Shown: positions 8,462 through 17,797 of the stretch, piece after piece | Layout: each line of letters begins with the position of its first letter | Numbering within the stretch: position 1 is the first letter of the stretch | NCBI RefSeq assembly: GCF_014905615.1 | Contig: NZ_AQGU01000028.1 | Span: forward strand, 62,001 to 126,000 | Reading direction: 5' to 3' | Length of the DNA stretch: 64,000 bases | From: Pseudoalteromonas aliena SW19 | GTDB taxonomy: Bacteria > Pseudomonadota > Gammaproteobacteria > Enterobacterales > Alteromonadaceae | Position numbers and translations under genes: made by a program | Notes under the pieces: model-generated | What the model was told of the DNA's origin: nothing | Databases searched by the model: none | Seen by the model: the letters and a program-made list of their open reading frames with translations, nothing else

Positions 8462-9316
8462 ATGAAATTATCACCATCAGTTAGCATAGAGCACACCGAA
8501 AGCGGCCTTGAATTTATTAATGTGGTTAGCAGTTTATGCAGTGCAAAAATATTTTTGCAGGGTGGTCAAATTACTGAATTTACACCTAGAGGAAAGCAAC
8601 CTTTGCTTTGGGTGTCAAGCCACGAAGCCTATAAAGAGGGGGTTAGTATGCGTGGTGGCATACCCATTTGCTGGCCGTGGTTTGGTACACATAAAAATGA
8701 GGATTGGCCAGCACATGGTTTTACGCGTACAAGTTTATGGCAAGCTGATGAAGTGAACGAAAGCGATCACGAAATTATCATAAGCCTAAAATTGCCAATG
8801 AAGTTAGTAAATACAACGTATTGGCCTCATCACTCAGCATTAAAAGTTGAATTTGTATTGAGTGATAAATTACAGGTGCGTTTAACCACTACCAATCTTG
8901 GCAATACATCATTTAGCTTTAGCCAAGCATTACATGCTTATTTTCCAACCTCTGATATTAGTAATACTCATATTGATGGTTTACAAGGTTCGCAATATAT
9001 TGAGTTTGGCAAAGGACCATTTACGCAAAACGATGTGGTTAATATTGCACGAGAAACCGATATGATTTACACCCAAGCGCCTTCTTTGCAGGCCATTAAC
9101 ACGCCCGAGGGTGTGATACATGTGAGTCGCGAAAATTCACATTCATGTGTGCTTTGGAATCCGTGGATAGAAAAGTCAAAGCGTTTATCTCATTTTGCTG
9201 ATGATGAATACCAAACGATGGTGTGCCTAGAAGCAGCCAATGTACTCGAAGATGCAGTGGTACTTGAATCAAAAAAAAGCCATACACTAGTAACCACTAT
9301 TAGCTGGGCTAATTAA
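8462..9316 (+). CDS. D-hexose-6-phosphate mutarotase (YeaD-like)
   Basis: A 284-residue cytoplasmic aldose-1-epimerase-type enzyme of the YeaD group, expected to interconvert the anomers of glucose-6-phosphate and related sugars. Family marks are GGQITEFTPRG, VSMRGGIPICWPWFG (about 60-74), DWPAHGFTRTSLWQ (about 79-92), LHAYFPTSDI (catalytic-type His near 158) and MVCLEAANV near 257-265 (general-base Glu). Length matches the family. The ATG at 8462 follows GGGCAAAGGC. The two PH-domain genes start 20 bases downstream on the same strand and may be cotranscribed, though no functional link is apparent. Confidence 0.93.
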   Translation: MKLSPSVSIEHTESGLEFINVVSSLCSAKIFLQGGQITEFTPRGKQPLLWVSSHEAYKEGVSMRGGIPICWPWFGTHKNEDWPAHGFTRTSLWQADEVNESDHEIIISLKLPMKLVNTTYWPHHSALKVEFVLSDKLQVRLTTTNLGNTSFSFSQALHAYFPTSDISNTHIDGLQGSQYIEFGKGPFTQNDVVNIARETDMIYTQAPSLQAINTPEGVIHVSRENSHSCVLWNPWIEKSKRLSHFADDEYQTMVCLEAANVLEDAVVLESKKSHTLVTTISWAN

Positions 9317-9336
9317 TTATAGCGATAGGAAAAATT

Positions 9337-9870
9337 GTGTTTAACAATCAACAAATAATGGATTTACCAGAGCATAGTGTCATTAATTTTAAACCTTTGG
9401 CCGATAAAGCTGTGCTGCATACCCAGCTCAACTGGCTCGTGTTTTACATTCCACTAATAGCGGTGCTTGTTGCGCTTTGCTATTTTAATGAAACATTTGC
9501 TAATAATACACAAACGTACTTGTTGATTGGAATGCCAATTTTAATCGTTATATCTATGGTGTATGGCGTTGTGAGTATAAAGCAACAAGGCGTTGCGATA
9601 CGTACTCATGATATAACGTTTAGAAAGGGAATTATTTGGCAGCAAATAACTATCTTGCCGCTTGCTAGAGTGCAACATATTGAAATTCATCGCGGCCCCA
9701 TTGAGCGCAAGCTCGATCTAGCAAGCTTAAAACTATACAGTGCTGGTGGGATGAGCGCCGATTTACAAATTAGTGGATTAACACATACTGATTGCAAAAA
9801 TATCCGTCAGTTTGTGCAAGATTATCGTCAAGATGAAAGTACCATGCAGGCAACGACTACCGATGAGTGA
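9337..9870 (+). CDS. bPH2 (YdbS-like) membrane protein
   Basis: A 177-residue membrane protein with two helices (about 32-50 and 62-80) followed by one bacterial PH domain of the bPH2 type (about 88-160). The domain shows the family pattern with IIWQQITILPLARVQHIEIHRGP and SLKLYSAGG. This matches YdbS-like proteins, which occur as pairs with a larger YdbT-like partner; their role is unknown, with links to membrane stress in Bacillus. The start is GTG at 9337 with AGGA six bases before it. The gene overlaps the next by eight bases (ATGAGTGA), indicating coupling. Confidence 0.85.
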   Translation: MFNNQQIMDLPEHSVINFKPLADKAVLHTQLNWLVFYIPLIAVLVALCYFNETFANNTQTYLLIGMPILIVISMVYGVVSIKQQGVAIRTHDITFRKGIIWQQITILPLARVQHIEIHRGPIERKLDLASLKLYSAGGMSADLQISGLTHTDCKNIRQFVQDYRQDESTMQATTTDE

Positions 9871-11416
9871 TTTAAACCCTTCCCCTGTAGATGCTACGAA
9901 AACAGTAATGTGGCAAAAGGTATCACCTTGGGCGCTTGTTTACTTTGTTGTGCACTTTGGTATGCGGTTTATTCGAGATGGCATATTTAATTTATTACCA
10001 ATCATGATTGTATTTGTTACTCAGGTTGAAAATAAATTATTTTGGGGGCAAATAGCCGGTGCTCTTGCCATTGTTGCCTTGTTGGTTTATTCCTTTTTAT
10101 ATTATAGAAGTTTTCGGTACAGTCTTACAGACGATAACGAAATATTACTTAATAAAGGCGTTTTTAAAAAAGAGCGCTTAACACTTAAATTTGCACGAGT
10201 ACAAAATGTAAATATTGCAGAGCCGTTTTACTTCACACCGGTAAAGCTCGTTAATTGTATTTTTGATGCTGCAGGTAGTGTGTCACAGGAGGTGATATTA
10301 CCTGGCATAACTAAAGAATATGCACTGCAAATGCGTAAACAAATATTTGCTTTTAAAGCGCAGCAGCAACCAGAGATTAATACACCACAGCAAAGCGATG
10401 AAGTAGTCACTGAAAACAGTCTTTTTATCACTAACAAAGAAATAGCTAAATTTGGTTTAATGTCGAATATGGCTATTTTAGCCCTCGCAGCGATTGCTCC
10501 ATTTATAAATATAGCTATCGACTTTCTAGAAAAGAAACTTATTGTTAAAATGGAAGGCTTTTATCAGCAAGAGCTTGGCATTATAGCAAATGCGACATTG
10601 CTTGCGATAATAACACTGATTGTATTGTTAGTGTTTTTAGCCATTTTCTTGTCTGTGGGTATGTCGCTCATTCGTTTTTATAACTTTGAACTTTACTTTA
10701 AAGGGCAAAAATTTAAACGTATTGCAGGTTTGCTAGAGCGCCATCAGTTATCTATGAGCTTAGATAAAGTACAATCTATAGTTATAAAACAAAATTTAGT
10801 GGCGAGATTATTAAAGCGTTTTACAGTTGATTTTTTACAAGCAAGTGGCGGTGGTGTGATTGCAGGAGCTGCCGCTAAAAAAAATAAACAAACACTTGTT
10901 CTACCAGTATTGAGCACTGAGCAAGTAGATAGTGTATGCCAATGGATTTACCCATGGTTCAATAGTAAGAAGCTTATATTCAAGCGTCCTGAACGAGCAT
11001 TGCTTTATAAAAATTTAATAGTGTATGCGTTATTACCAAGCGTACTAGCGGCTATTTTTTGTTTTAGCATGAGCTTTAACGTGTGGATTAGTTTGGGTGT
11101 TTTTGCTGCTTTTTCCACCTTAGTTGTTTTATCGTATCAGCGTTATGGTTACTATTTGCATGAAGATAACGGACGTTTCTATATGGTGGTACGCAAAGGC
11201 CTCATTGGCGTTCATTACCGTGTGTTTGAGCTTTATAAAGCGCAGAGTGCACATACAGTAAGTACACACTTAATGCGCAAATCTAGTTTAAAAAGCCTGT
11301 ATATACAACTAGCTTCGGGGAGTGTATTCGTTCCTTATATTAAACAACAAGATGCTAATTTTATAGTTGATTTTACAATTAAACAGGTTGAATCAAATAC
11401 TCGTAGCTGGATGTAA
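9863..11416 (+). CDS. Multi-bPH2-domain (YdbT-like) membrane protein
   Basis: The larger partner of the preceding gene, 517 residues from the ATG at 9863, which overlaps the previous stop by eight bases. It carries repeated units of helix pair plus bPH2 domain: the first around 45-140 (FRYSLTDDNEILLNKGVF), the second around 225-365 (FKGQKFKRIAGLLERHQLSMSL) and the third around 390-510 (DNGRFYMVVRKGLIG). This is the YdbT layout. The frame stays open further upstream to 9812, but that would overlap more of the previous gene and lacks a ribosome-binding site. It is inferred to form a complex with the small partner in the inner membrane; no activity is known. Confidence 0.85.
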   Translation: MSDLNPSPVDATKTVMWQKVSPWALVYFVVHFGMRFIRDGIFNLLPIMIVFVTQVENKLFWGQIAGALAIVALLVYSFLYYRSFRYSLTDDNEILLNKGVFKKERLTLKFARVQNVNIAEPFYFTPVKLVNCIFDAAGSVSQEVILPGITKEYALQMRKQIFAFKAQQQPEINTPQQSDEVVTENSLFITNKEIAKFGLMSNMAILALAAIAPFINIAIDFLEKKLIVKMEGFYQQELGIIANATLLAIITLIVLLVFLAIFLSVGMSLIRFYNFELYFKGQKFKRIAGLLERHQLSMSLDKVQSIVIKQNLVARLLKRFTVDFLQASGGGVIAGAAAKKNKQTLVLPVLSTEQVDSVCQWIYPWFNSKKLIFKRPERALLYKNLIVYALLPSVLAAIFCFSMSFNVWISLGVFAAFSTLVVLSYQRYGYYLHEDNGRFYMVVRKGLIGVHYRVFELYKAQSAHTVSTHLMRKSSLKSLYIQLASGSVFVPYIKQQDANFIVDFTIKQVESNTRSWM

Positions 11417-11445
11417 TACTTCTTAATTTAAATGATAAAGCCTGT

Positions 11446-11610
11446 GTAATACCAATTTTATTAAAAACATGATCATTCTAGCGTATTAAATAACTCACTA
11501 ACTACGTTAAAAATTATTTATATAGAACAACTATGTATCATAATTTTAGCCTTGTTATTGAGCTGTTTTCTTATCGCAATAATAGATCACTAATTTAATG
11601 CAATTGATAT
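11446..11610. repeat. Family F repeat, full copy (F1, 165 bp)
   Basis: It begins TACCAATTTTATTAAA and ends TTTAATGCAATTGATAT, giving imperfect terminal inverted repeats. A shortened version is at 5658-5726 and a right-hand part is at 46186-46267. It has no coding capacity and occupies most of the gap between the YdbT-like gene and the next gene. Confidence 0.75.
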
Positions 11611-11710
11611 AAATACACATTTGCACATGCTTTATTACACTTTCTTACTGCCCATGAAAGACATTTAATAATACCCTAGATGGTATTAAGGAATTATTTT
11701 AGGGACGCTC

Positions 11711-14527
11711 ATGAAAAAAACACTTATCGCATCTGCCTTATTGCTAGCTGCACCAAGCTTTGCAGCTGATTGGCAAACCATTCATACCGAAAATTTTAAT
11801 ATTCATTACAGTATTGAGCATGTAGATTTTGCTAAATCGACCGCATCAGAGCTTGAAATAGTACGCACTAAAGTGCTTGAACAACAAAATAGAGCACTTG
11901 ATAAAATAGTTGATGTGGTGGTGTTTGATCCCCTAAATGCAGCAAACGGCTTTGCTTTGCCAACGTCAAATAACCCTGTAATGGCACTTTTTACTACGCC
12001 ACCGCAATCCGATACGGTTATATCAAATAGCTCAGGCTGGCAGCAGTTACTTGTACTGCATGAGTATATTCACTTAGTGCATTTAGCACAGCCTACCCGT
12101 AATGACTGGCAGCAAAAAGTACGTGGCATATGGGATTTATACGACTTAACCTACAGCGATACGCCACGCTGGGTAGCCGAAGGTTACGCCACACTGATTG
12201 AATCTAAAATGACGGGTCGTGGACGTTTATTTGATAACTATTCAGAGTCGATATTACGGGAGTTTGCTCAACAAGGCGCATTGCCAACCTATGAGCAATT
12301 AAATGGCGATGAAGGGTTTATGGGCGGCTCAATGGCGTATTTAATGGGTAGCCGCTTTTTGAATTGGTTAGAAAAAAACTATTCAGAGCAAACGCTTGAT
12401 AGTGTTTGGACGCGAATGCAAGGCGTAAAAACACGTGACTTTGATGAGGCATTTAGCGGCGTGTTTGGGCAAAAGGCAGCCAAGTTATACCGTCGATTTA
12501 TAGCTGAATATACTTATAAAGTAATGCAAATCGAGCAGGTGGAGCAACCACTTAATAGTGAACTTTGGCTTGAGCTTGATTTATATGCAAGTAATCCCGC
12601 ACTTTCAAATGATGGCAGTAAACTTGCCATAGTTGAGCGTGACAAAAAGAGGAATACCAAGCTTATAATTTATAGCACGCAAGACAATATTAAAGCGCAA
12701 GAAGAATTTACTAAAGCGCAAAAAGAGCTACTCGACAATGACGCCCAAGATATTCCCGATACAGCGCCAAATGTTTTTAAACGCGAACAAAAACAAGTGC
12801 TTAATCAAATAAATCGAGCTGGTATTGCCAATCCCCAATGGGCAAATAACACAACGTTATATTTTAATGCGTATAGCAACGAAGAGTCGGGTATTTATAA
12901 CAAAGTGTCTGATATATTTAGCTATAACATTGAAACCGGTAATATTGAACAGCTTACCGAACTTGCTGGTATACGTCGATTTAGCGTAACCCGCGATGGT
13001 GAAACCTTGTATGGCGAACAAATAAGAGATGGCTACTCTGAATTAGTAAAGGTTGATCTAAATACACAAGCCATCACGCCATTATTTACAAAAAGCCTTG
13101 AGACAACTTACGATTATCCAATCCTCAATCCTGATGAGACTAAATTAGCTTATTTATCAACGTCATTAAATGAAAATTGGCAGTTGTATATACAAGATTT
13201 AAACAGTAAACAACAGCTGTCAGTGCCTATGCCAAACGGGTATCAATATTTAAGCCAACCAAACTTTAGCCAAAATGGAGAATCACTTTATTTTATTGCC
13301 GGCTTAAATAGCGCTACTGATATTTATAACTATCACATAGCGAGTAAAACACTCACCAAGTTAACCCAAGGGCAGGAGGCAGTTGCCCACCCAATAGAAA
13401 TGATTGATGGCTCGTTGCTTTATTTCTCAATTACCGCCGATGGGCCAAACATAAAAACATTGCCAAAAACTATGAGTAGCAATGTCGTTACTGAGTTTGC
13501 AGCTAACAAACAAGCACCGCTTTTGCTAGTAAATAAGCACACACTTCCAAAAGCCGAAATATATACGCACGAAACAACAGGGCAAACTAATTACAATATT
13601 CTCGACCAACACGCGACCCTTGCGCTTGGCTCTCAGTATTATTCTGCTTCAACAAGTGTGTTGGATTTAAGTATTAAAAGTAGTGACTTACTTAAGCAGC
13701 TCGACTTACAAGCGGGGTATGGCAGTGATTTAAACAATGGTGCGCTGCATGGTGGTTATGTGCAGGCAAAATATAACGCGCTCGATGTGAAATTTAAGCT
13801 GGCATTGTTTGACTACAATTTAAATACATCGCGTCAGTATCAGGAAAGTTCAAACGCTGATATTGATGCGCGAGGCGGTTTTGCAGCAATAAGTTACCCA
13901 TTTAAATTTGGGCAATTAAACGTAACGCCCGAGCTTGCCTACAATTATACTGATTATAAACAAAGCTATAAAAAATGGACTCGTTTTGGGATTACTCAAC
14001 ACTGGCAATATGATCGTCAAGACTTTGCAATTGGCCAGAGTATTAATGCGAGTTGGTACGATGGCGGTAGTAAAAGTAGTAATTGGCAAGGGTACGATTT
14101 ATCTGCAAAAGTATTTGGAAAGGCGTTTAGTATTCCCCTTTATGCAAATTTTGAACAAAAGCAACGAGGTGATAACAGTCTTGCGTTAGGTGGCTTTGGT
14201 TCAAACCTCATTAATCAGCAACAAAGTAGTGAATATATACTTTCATCTGATCTGCCTTTTTACAGCGCAACCGCTGAGCGTTATCAAGGTTATGGTGGTG
14301 GGTTTAGCTTTAAAGAAGGCATGCCGTGGCTTTATTACAAGCAACATCAGCTTGATGGCGGTGTATACGCGCAAAGCTATGGATTAAAATACCAAGGCGA
14401 TTTTAGTTTTGGAATGGGGCCTGCAGGTGTAAATGACTTAACCTTTAATATGGGACTGTCGCGAGTAGAAGGCGACAGTTTTGAAGATGAAATGCGCGCT
14501 TGGCTGAGTTTCTATTATTCGTTATAA
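11711..14527 (+). CDS. Envelope protein: metallopeptidase domain, beta-propeller and outer-membrane barrel
   Basis: A 938-residue exported protein with a signal peptide ending at residue 18-19 (APSFAAD). Residues 110-165 hold a zinc-peptidase signature, HEYIH at 117-121 plus WVAEGYA with Glu157, as in gluzincins of the peptidase MA type. Residues about 285-600 contain TolB/WD40-like repeats (for example NPALSNDGSKLAIVERD and YPILNPDETKLAYLS). Residues about 640-938 look like a beta-barrel with alternating aromatic strands, ending FYYSL. The protein is therefore predicted to be anchored in the outer membrane with a peptidase and propeller in the periplasm. The substrate is unknown. The ATG follows AGGGACGCTC. 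It ends convergently 16 bases from the next gene. Confidence 0.8.
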   Translation: MKKTLIASALLLAAPSFAADWQTIHTENFNIHYSIEHVDFAKSTASELEIVRTKVLEQQNRALDKIVDVVVFDPLNAANGFALPTSNNPVMALFTTPPQSDTVISNSSGWQQLLVLHEYIHLVHLAQPTRNDWQQKVRGIWDLYDLTYSDTPRWVAEGYATLIESKMTGRGRLFDNYSESILREFAQQGALPTYEQLNGDEGFMGGSMAYLMGSRFLNWLEKNYSEQTLDSVWTRMQGVKTRDFDEAFSGVFGQKAAKLYRRFIAEYTYKVMQIEQVEQPLNSELWLELDLYASNPALSNDGSKLAIVERDKKRNTKLIIYSTQDNIKAQEEFTKAQKELLDNDAQDIPDTAPNVFKREQKQVLNQINRAGIANPQWANNTTLYFNAYSNEESGIYNKVSDIFSYNIETGNIEQLTELAGIRRFSVTRDGETLYGEQIRDGYSELVKVDLNTQAITPLFTKSLETTYDYPILNPDETKLAYLSTSLNENWQLYIQDLNSKQQLSVPMPNGYQYLSQPNFSQNGESLYFIAGLNSATDIYNYHIASKTLTKLTQGQEAVAHPIEMIDGSLLYFSITADGPNIKTLPKTMSSNVVTEFAANKQAPLLLVNKHTLPKAEIYTHETTGQTNYNILDQHATLALGSQYYSASTSVLDLSIKSSDLLKQLDLQAGYGSDLNNGALHGGYVQAKYNALDVKFKLALFDYNLNTSRQYQESSNADIDARGGFAAISYPFKFGQLNVTPELAYNYTDYKQSYKKWTRFGITQHWQYDRQDFAIGQSINASWYDGGSKSSNWQGYDLSAKVFGKAFSIPLYANFEQKQRGDNSLALGGFGSNLINQQQSSEYILSSDLPFYSATAERYQGYGGGFSFKEGMPWLYYKQHQLDGGVYAQSYGLKYQGDFSFGMGPAGVNDLTFNMGLSRVEGDSFEDEMRAWLSFYYSL

Positions 14528-14535
14528 CACTTAAT

Positions 14536-14578
14536 AAGCTAAGTTACTTATCCGTTTGCAAGGATAGTAACTTAGCTT
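14536..14578. terminator. Long hairpin shared by convergent genes
   Basis: AAGCTAAGTTACT (14536-14548) pairs with AGTAACTTAGCTT (14566-14578), and inner TATCC/GGATA extends the stem with a one-base bulge. It lies between the convergent stops at 14527 and 14544 and overlaps the last codons of the minus-strand gene. There is no clear T-tract, so it is a structural rather than classical terminator. Confidence 0.6.
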
Positions 14579-15689
14579 GATATACATCGAGCTTTTGGTT
14601 ATCACGCTCTAATTCAATAGCTTTTTCAAGTAATGCTTGTGTTTGTTTGGTATTGCCTTGTTGATAGCGAACTTTTGCGAGTTCCAAGTATAACTCAGCA
14701 ATGTAAGGCGCTTTAGTAATGGCTTGCTCAAGATGTGTTTTAGCTTGATGAACGTGGCCAGCTTGTAAGTTGTTTTTAGCGATCACTAATAATTCGTATG
14801 GGTCTTTTTCTTTATTAACTAATTGTGAGGTAAGCTCTTTAACAAGCTCTTTGTCTCCTAACTCTTTAGCTAAAAGCTGATAGTTGCTGATTAAATTAAT
14901 GCTTATTTCGTTATTACTAAGTGCTGTTTGATAGATGTTTTTAGCGCTTAGTAAATCACCAACTCGGCGATGTAAAATACCAGCTATATTAAATAGTTCT
15001 GCATCATTTGGTGTGAATTTATTCGCTTGTAAAATAAGTGAGTAAGCAGTATTAAATTGTTTTTCGGCAAGTGCGTTTGCCGCTAAATTACTATAAAATT
15101 TAGCTAGCAAGTCGTTATAAGTTGCACTACCAGAATAGGTGCTACCTTGAGTCGGGAAATAATCTATTAGCGTTCCGGCTCTAATAAATTCGATATAATT
15201 ATCTTCTTTCTTTACTTTTGGAGCATATATTTTTGTCCTAAAGTGATTAGCTACATAGACTATGTTGCTTTCTTTGGCGTACACCGGTTCGCTGGTCATT
15301 TCTTGGAAACTTGTATCGAGACCTAAGGTTTGTGCATAGCTTTGTGTTAGTACCGCTAGACTAATGCAATTACCTTGCGATAATTTGAGGGCTTGCTTTG
15401 AAGTAAGTGTATCACCATGGTATTGAAAATTTTCTAGCTGACTTTCTAGATAATTAAAAATAACTTGGTCAGCTCGGGTATCTGCTAGATTTTCATTTGC
15501 GTAGGTTAAGAATTTTTGCTTTTCTGCTTGAGGCAGTTCAAAAATGCTTTGCTCGGTTGGTATGTCTAAGCGCTCAAAAAGCGAATGATTTATAAGACTG
15601 GATAACTGTACTTTTTCAGCCGGAGTGATAGTCGGTGCATTTTTACATGCAGTTAAAAAAAGACAAAATATTAATATTAGAAACTTCAT
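14544..15689 (-). CDS. Lipoprotein with transglutaminase-like domain and TPR repeats
   Basis: A 381-residue lipoprotein: [15 protein letters not shown] gives a lipobox Cys at residue 15. Residues about 85-180 resemble the transglutaminase-like fold, with GNCISLAVL (Cys108), NHFRTKIY (His149) and LIDYFP (Asp176) as a possible Cys-His-Asp triad. Residues about 205-378 are TPR repeats ([30 protein letters not shown] units, not quoted in full). I place the start at the ATG at 15689, which has GAGGTGG three bases upstream; an in-frame TTG at 15701 lies inside that signal. The ribosome-binding site sits in a hairpin (15693-15729). The PepSY gene lies 48 bases upstream on the same strand, so cotranscription under Fur is possible. 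Confidence 0.8.
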   Translation of the reverse strand: MKFLILIFCLFLTACKNAPTITPAEKVQLSSLINHSLFERLDIPTEQSIFELPQAEKQKFLTYANENLADTRADQVIFNYLESQLENFQYHGDTLTSKQALKLSQGNCISLAVLTQSYAQTLGLDTSFQEMTSEPVYAKESNIVYVANHFRTKIYAPKVKKEDNYIEFIRAGTLIDYFPTQGSTYSGSATYNDLLAKFYSNLAANALAEKQFNTAYSLILQANKFTPNDAELFNIAGILHRRVGDLLSAKNIYQTALSNNEISINLISNYQLLAKELGDKELVKELTSQLVNKEKDPYELLVIAKNNLQAGHVHQAKTHLEQAITKAPYIAELYLELAKVRYQQGNTKQTQALLEKAIELERDNQKLDVYQAKLLSLQTDK

Positions 15690-15692
15690 AAG

Positions 15693-15729
15693 CCACCTCA
15701 ATGTGAGCTTTGACTTTACATTGAGGTGG
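15693..15729 (-). promoter_or_regulatory. Hairpin that sequesters the ribosome-binding site of the TPR lipoprotein gene
   Basis: CCACCTCAATGT (15693-15704) is a perfect 12-base complement of ACATTGAGGTGG (15718-15729), with a 13-base loop. In the minus-strand transcript the 3' arm contains GAGGTGG, three bases before the ATG. No T-tract follows, so it does not look like a terminator. Translational control is the inference. Confidence 0.7.
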
Positions 15730-15737
15730 TTTTCAAA

Positions 15738-16871
15738 TCAAGCGTTAACTGTGCCTCGCTTATTTGAGCGATTCACCTGTGACTGTTTTTTACGTTTTCG
15801 ACGTGTGAACCATAAATAAAACCCCGTACCTGCTAGCCACACCGGACTTAAGCCTATAACGCACCACAAAATTTTACTGATCAGCCCAGCAAAGTATCCA
15901 AAGTGCAGCTTTCTAAAGCTATCTATTACTTGCCAGCCAGCACCAACTTTACGAATGTCCCAATTGGCTATGTGCTCACCCGTTAATTTGTTATAGGTAA
16001 CGGTATTTGCGTATTCGCTTGCGAGTGGATTGGCGGTGCTTACTTCGCCAAATACAGTGATGTTTTCATCTGGCTGTAGTGGCATGACTAAAAATGTACC
16101 ATTAAATGTAGGTATTTGTTTTTTACTGTCGTCAAGTATACGTTGGAACGAAATGTCGCTACTGTATAGGTTTTTGGTCAGTGCAAAGTGCTCTTCTTCG
16201 GCGTGCTCAATGACTTCGTGATACCACACTGCACCGTTAAAGTAACCACCCGTAATGGCTAAAATGATGATGATAGGCGAGCCTATAACGCCAGTCATTT
16301 TATGAATATCACTAAGCACTATTTGTAGTGTTGCACGCCAGCGTACGCTAAATAGACGCTGCCAAAATTTGCGATAAATAATGAGGCCAGTAATGCCTAA
16401 TACTAATAAAAATAGAGCAAAAAAGAATCCCAGTACAGTCCCAGTTTGCCCCGGTAAACTACTGAAGTCGTTAAGTAAGAACGTGTAGTGTAGCTCTAGA
16501 AACCAATCGGTAAAATAGTGGCTAGTGCCGACAGGCTCTGACAATATATCACCAGTATATTGATTTAAATGAAACTTATACCATTGCTCAGTACCGCGTT
16601 TTACTAAATAAACTCGATCTGCTGTATCGCCGTTAAATATTTCCCAGCTGCCTATTACATACTCAGGGTACGCATTTTCTGTATTCGTGATTAATTTATC
16701 GATTGGCATACGTTCAGGTAATGTTTTTACAACAAAATGACTGTTTGGCATCAGTAAGCCATCTATTTCACTTTTAAAAACTAATACACTGCCTGTAATA
16801 CTAATAACAATCAGTGGAATGATTGCAATAAGAGCAACCCAACTGTGTATTTTAAAAAGAGTTTTTCTCAT
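15738..16871 (-). CDS. PepSY-associated inner-membrane protein (PiuB-like, iron-regulated)
   Basis: A 377-residue inner-membrane protein of the PepSY-TM group that includes PiuB and ferri-siderophore reductases. MRKTLFKIHSWVALIAIIPLIVISITGSVLVFK (residues 1-33) contains the family His in the first helix; further helices lie near 145-170, 190-215 and 335-360, with two periplasmic PepSY-like loops. LHYTFLL and DIHKMTGVIGSPI carry conserved His residues that could bind haem. It ends in a basic tail. A Fur-box match lies 37 bases upstream, so expression under iron limitation is likely. The TPR lipoprotein gene follows. The reductase role is family inference only. Confidence 0.85.
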   Translation of the reverse strand: MRKTLFKIHSWVALIAIIPLIVISITGSVLVFKSEIDGLLMPNSHFVVKTLPERMPIDKLITNTENAYPEYVIGSWEIFNGDTADRVYLVKRGTEQWYKFHLNQYTGDILSEPVGTSHYFTDWFLELHYTFLLNDFSSLPGQTGTVLGFFFALFLLVLGITGLIIYRKFWQRLFSVRWRATLQIVLSDIHKMTGVIGSPIIIILAITGGYFNGAVWYHEVIEHAEEEHFALTKNLYSSDISFQRILDDSKKQIPTFNGTFLVMPLQPDENITVFGEVSTANPLASEYANTVTYNKLTGEHIANWDIRKVGAGWQVIDSFRKLHFGYFAGLISKILWCVIGLSPVWLAGTGFYLWFTRRKRKKQSQVNRSNKRGTVNA

Positions 16872-16907
16872 AGATGATTTTGTATGCAGTTATTTATTGT
16901 TTACGCA

Positions 16908-16922
16908 TGATAACAACTATCA
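16908..16922 (-). promoter_or_regulatory. Fur box upstream of the PiuB-like gene
   Basis: TGATAACAACTATCA matches the symmetrical Fur core TGATAATnATTATCA except at two positions and is itself nearly palindromic. It lies 37 bases upstream of the start codon. Confidence 0.75.
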
Positions 16923-17109
16923 TTTTTATTTAAAAGCTTGTGGGGTGACTTTCCTAAAAACAAACAAACGGTAGACGTAATTCCACGATTTTTGTATACC
17001 CAGCTTGCCACTATTTAAAATAAATATTTGCGATTTAGTTGAGTTAAGCTGACTTCGCTCTACAATGCCGCGCTTATAGTAAAAGCCTTTTAAAACATAT
17101 GTTTAATAA

Positions 17110-17775
17110 ATGTTTTTATTTCTATTTTTAATTAACAGTTATGTAACGAGCGAGGTTGTTTTGGCGCATTATTTGCCTATTTTATCTTCATTTATTTTGG
17201 TTTTTAGTTTTTTACCCCTATTGACAAAAATTCGAAAAAATCGCAGTGTTTCGGGCTTGTCACTATTAATGATGACATTTGGCTTGGCGCAAAGCCTTTA
17301 CTTTATAACTTATAATATTTACTTTGAGCGTTTTTATATTGCTCTACCATTTATTGTAACAGGTGCACTAAGCGGGCTTATTTTGTACTTTTTTGCGCGT
17401 TTTAACGCAGCTAAGCGAGAACGTACTCAGCTTGTGGTTATGATTGCTTTTTCGTTGCTGCCTTTTTCTCTACTACTAAATTCAACCCTTGATACTGCAA
17501 TGGTATTAAACGCTTTAACATATGTGGGGCTTGTGATGAGTTCGGTACGTGTTATGCCGCAAACTTATAAAACACTGCGTACGGGTAATGTAAGTAATTT
17601 AAGCGCGCGCTACTTTAGTTTGCAGTTTATTGCTGGTATTTGCGGCTTAGTTGTTGAGCTTTCAAATGCTGCTCCAAGCACTGCGCACTTACTCATGTTT
17701 ATTATGCTGTTACTTACCAATGCTGTGCAATTTGGTTGTATGCAATATTATAGAATGCGACCTGCAATGGCTTAA
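17110..17775 (+). CDS. PQ-loop (SWEET/SemiSWEET-like) membrane protein
   Basis: A 221-residue protein with seven hydrophobic segments arranged as two related halves. The first half has LPLLTKIRKNRSVSGLSLLMM and the second has MPQTYKTLRTGNVSNLSARY. Both show the PQ-loop layout of Pro followed by a short basic stretch and an SxLS motif, although the first half has PL instead of PQ. Proteins of this class transport sugars or other small solutes, or act as receptors; no substrate can be proposed. The start is uncertain: the ATG at 17110 lacks a good ribosome-binding site, and the first helix would still be complete from a later start near 17160. Confidence 0.75.
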   Translation: MFLFLFLINSYVTSEVVLAHYLPILSSFILVFSFLPLLTKIRKNRSVSGLSLLMMTFGLAQSLYFITYNIYFERFYIALPFIVTGALSGLILYFFARFNAAKRERTQLVVMIAFSLLPFSLLLNSTLDTAMVLNALTYVGLVMSSVRVMPQTYKTLRTGNVSNLSARYFSLQFIAGICGLVVELSNAAPSTAHLLMFIMLLLTNAVQFGCMQYYRMRPAMA

Positions 17776-17797
17776 AGCCAAAATAAAAGTGCTAATT

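Noticed and set aside
8274..8477. Minus-strand ORF of 67 codons in the marR-mutarotase gap
   Set aside because: No ribosome-binding site, biased toward Ile/Lys/Tyr as expected from AT-rich noncoding DNA, and it overlaps the mutarotase start.
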